8,368 nt of DNA from assembly GCA_026786125.1 (NCBI GenBank), contig JAJAYU010000272.1, positions 1 to 8,368 on the forward strand, given 5' to 3'. The position numbers and the translations under genes were made by a program. How positions within the stretch are numbered: position 1 is the stretch's first letter; every line of letters begins with the position of its first letter. A model generated the notes under the pieces. It worked only from the letters and a program-made list of their open reading frames with translations. It ran no database searches and had not been told where the DNA came from. Below are positions 7,341 to 8,368 of this stretch, piece after piece. Source of the DNA: Chamaesiphon sp. (GTDB lineage Bacteria; Cyanobacteriota; Cyanobacteriia; Cyanobacteriales; Chamaesiphonaceae).

Positions 7341-8180
7341 CTAAAGCCTAATCCCTAAAGCCTTCAAAGTCATCGGACCAACATCGCCATCGGCTGACAA
7401 GCCGCGCTTGAGTTGAAATTTAATTACTGCATCTTTAGTTTTTTGGTCGAAGCCCCCAGTAATAGGGGTTGAAAATCCGTTGTTAGTCAGACTCTGTTGA
7501 ATGCGGATAACTACCGCGCCATTATCGCCAAATCTAAACAGAGTAACGATCGTAAATCCAGTAATCAAGCATCGATCCATTTTAGCGGCGGTTTGGGTAC
7601 CAAATTTACCATCAACAGTCATCAGATCGTTGGGATTGAATCTATTCCATAATGTTTGAAAAGCTTTAACACCTAGATCGTCAACATCAGTCCGACCGTT
7701 ATCTTCAAAGAAATGGACAGGATCGTTTCCGCCGAGCCACTTCCAGCCATTTGCCAAGAGATAGGGTTTCCAAGCATTATAATTAGCGACATCGATCGCC
7801 AAGCCATTTTCATGATTGCTATTTCCTGGCTTAGCCGCCAGGGGAATTAGTTTTGGAGCCTGTTGAAAAACACGATAGAGAATATGCTGCTGGGCGACGG
7901 TACGATAGGCTGAATTAACCGTCATTCTCAGGTTAGGTTGTTGGGTCATGCCTTGCCTGAGTGCAGCCCGTAGAGTTTCTTTAGCCCCAGTCTGGAGATA
8001 GAAGTTGAGGTATGGTGCTGGCACAATATTCAGCCCTGGTAAACTCTCGAAGTTAACCAAAATGCTCGTCTGGAGTGTATTCATTTGGTTGATGATTTGC
8101 CGACTCAAGTTGCTCACACAGCCAGTATCGACCACATTAGCTTGAATCATTTTATCGATCGCTTCTTTCACTGTAGTCAT
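7341..8180 (-). CDS. M15 family (VanY-like) D-Ala-D-Ala carboxypeptidase with peptidoglycan-binding repeats
   Basis: A 279-residue protein. The catalytic domain (about 85-160) shows the M15 zinc-site pattern: SAYRT (Arg93), SNHENGLAIDV giving His123 and Asp130, and DPVHFFE giving His156. Such enzymes cleave D-Ala-D-Ala or related peptide bonds in the cell wall. A probable degenerate peptidoglycan-binding-like segment (VKAFQTLWNRFNP, then VDGKFGTQTAAKM, about 171-201) precedes a full PG_binding_1 repeat at 216-277 (FGDNGAVVIRIQQSL to GDVGPMTLKALGI). The start at 8180 has AGAGGG seven nt upstream; a longer frame from a GTG at 8345 adds 55 residues unlike a conserved domain and is not preferred. 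No signal peptide or membrane helix is visible, so export is unclear; it could resemble an endolysin. The exact substrate (D,D or L,D bond) cannot be read from the sequence. Confidence 0.87.
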   Translation of the reverse strand: MTTVKEAIDKMIQANVVDTGCVSNLSRQIINQMNTLQTSILVNFESLPGLNIVPAPYLNFYLQTGAKETLRAALRQGMTQQPNLRMTVNSAYRTVAQQHILYRVFQQAPKLIPLAAKPGNSNHENGLAIDVANYNAWKPYLLANGWKWLGGNDPVHFFEDNGRTDVDDLGVKAFQTLWNRFNPNDLMTVDGKFGTQTAAKMDRCLITGFTIVTLFRFGDNGAVVIRIQQSLTNNGFSTPITGGFDQKTKDAVIKFQLKRGLSADGDVGPMTLKALGIRL

Positions 8181-8250
8181 GATGCACCCTCTGTCAAAGT
8201 TGGAGTTTTTTGACCCTTCGCAAGGATCTTGCATCATTATGACCTTTGAC
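8179..8250 (-). promoter_or_regulatory. Structured 5' leader covering the M15 peptidase start
   Basis: In transcript order the leader holds GTCAAAG (8250-8244), ATGATGCA (8237-8230), CTTTGAC (8199-8193) and TGCATCAT (8186-8179). The first pairs perfectly with the third and the second with the fourth. These two helices interleave, as in an H-type pseudoknot or a two-state switch. The last element includes the first two bases of the start codon, and the ribosome binding site lies between the two 3' strands. A small GCAAG-ATC-CTTGC hairpin (8232-8220) overlaps the region. A CATAAT -10-like hexamer (8241-8236) lies in the same stretch, so the transcript might begin downstream of the first element. 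Only the complementarity is observed; regulation is inference. Confidence 0.3.
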
Positions 8251-8368
8251 GTGGCTTTTTGATTGAAAAATAGCCAGGGCTGAATTATTTTAATTTCATC
8301 CCGATAGTGCCTCGGAAGATGTGGATATAGGAGTGGTAGATGCACCCTGATTATTCGTCCCTGGCTTA

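Noticed and set aside
8181..8345. 55-residue N-terminal extension of the M15 peptidase from a GTG at 8345
   Set aside because: The start at 8180 has a strong ribosome binding site, and the extension overlaps promoter-like and repeat sequences without a signal peptide or conserved look.
1..8368. CRISPR array, tRNA or rRNA genes
   Set aside because: No regularly spaced repeats of 24-40 bp and no tRNA-like cloverleaf or rRNA segment were seen on reading either strand.

Overview
This window looks like chromosomal DNA from a cyanobacterium. Five exact copies of the cyanobacterial HIP1 octamer GCGATCGC occur, along with many GATCGATC-type words. The gene set also fits: an NrtS-type small membrane protein, a Uma2 (DUF820) protein, a cyanobacterial-style biosynthetic arginine decarboxylase and a short cyanobacterial-type ValRS. 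Short dispersed hairpins and tandem repeats lie between genes. The genus cannot be fixed from this stretch; a Chamaesiphon-like organism is only a guess.

Layout from left to right. Positions 1-95 (-) hold the N-terminus of an unrecognised gene that leaves the window. Then comes a small two-helix membrane protein resembling the nitrate/nitrite transporter NrtS (391-651, +). A hairpin separates it from a convergent type II toxin-antitoxin pair on the minus strand: a HigB/Gp49-like RelE-superfamily toxin (1109-1440) followed by an XRE-type antitoxin (762-1076). Diverging from this pair is valS (1672-4392, +), trailed after 12 nt by a Uma2-family nuclease-like gene (4405-4986, +). A good bidirectional terminator (5012-5037) separates these from speA (5049-7079, -). 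Upstream of speA is a repeat-rich spacer with an 8-bp tandem repeat, a small hairpin and a duplicated 14-mer. Last is an M15 (VanY-like) peptidase with C-terminal peptidoglycan-binding repeats (7341-8180, -) and a structured-looking 5' leader.

Two genes carry single-nucleotide lesions that leave the rest of the coding sequence intact. speA has an in-frame TAA at codon 200, where the family normally has Tyr. The toxin gene lacks one A in a poly-A run; adding it restores a textbook family C-terminus and closes the gap to the antitoxin. These may be sequencing or assembly errors, recent pseudogenisation, or recoding/reinitiation. The sequence alone cannot decide, and they are the main points to check.

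The genes are mostly independent: translation (valS), polyamine synthesis (speA), nitrate uptake (nrtS-like), cell-wall hydrolysis (M15 peptidase) and accessory elements (TA pair, Uma2). I see no convincing new multi-gene system. The most unusual signals are the two lesions and a possible pseudoknot or switch over the start of the peptidase gene.
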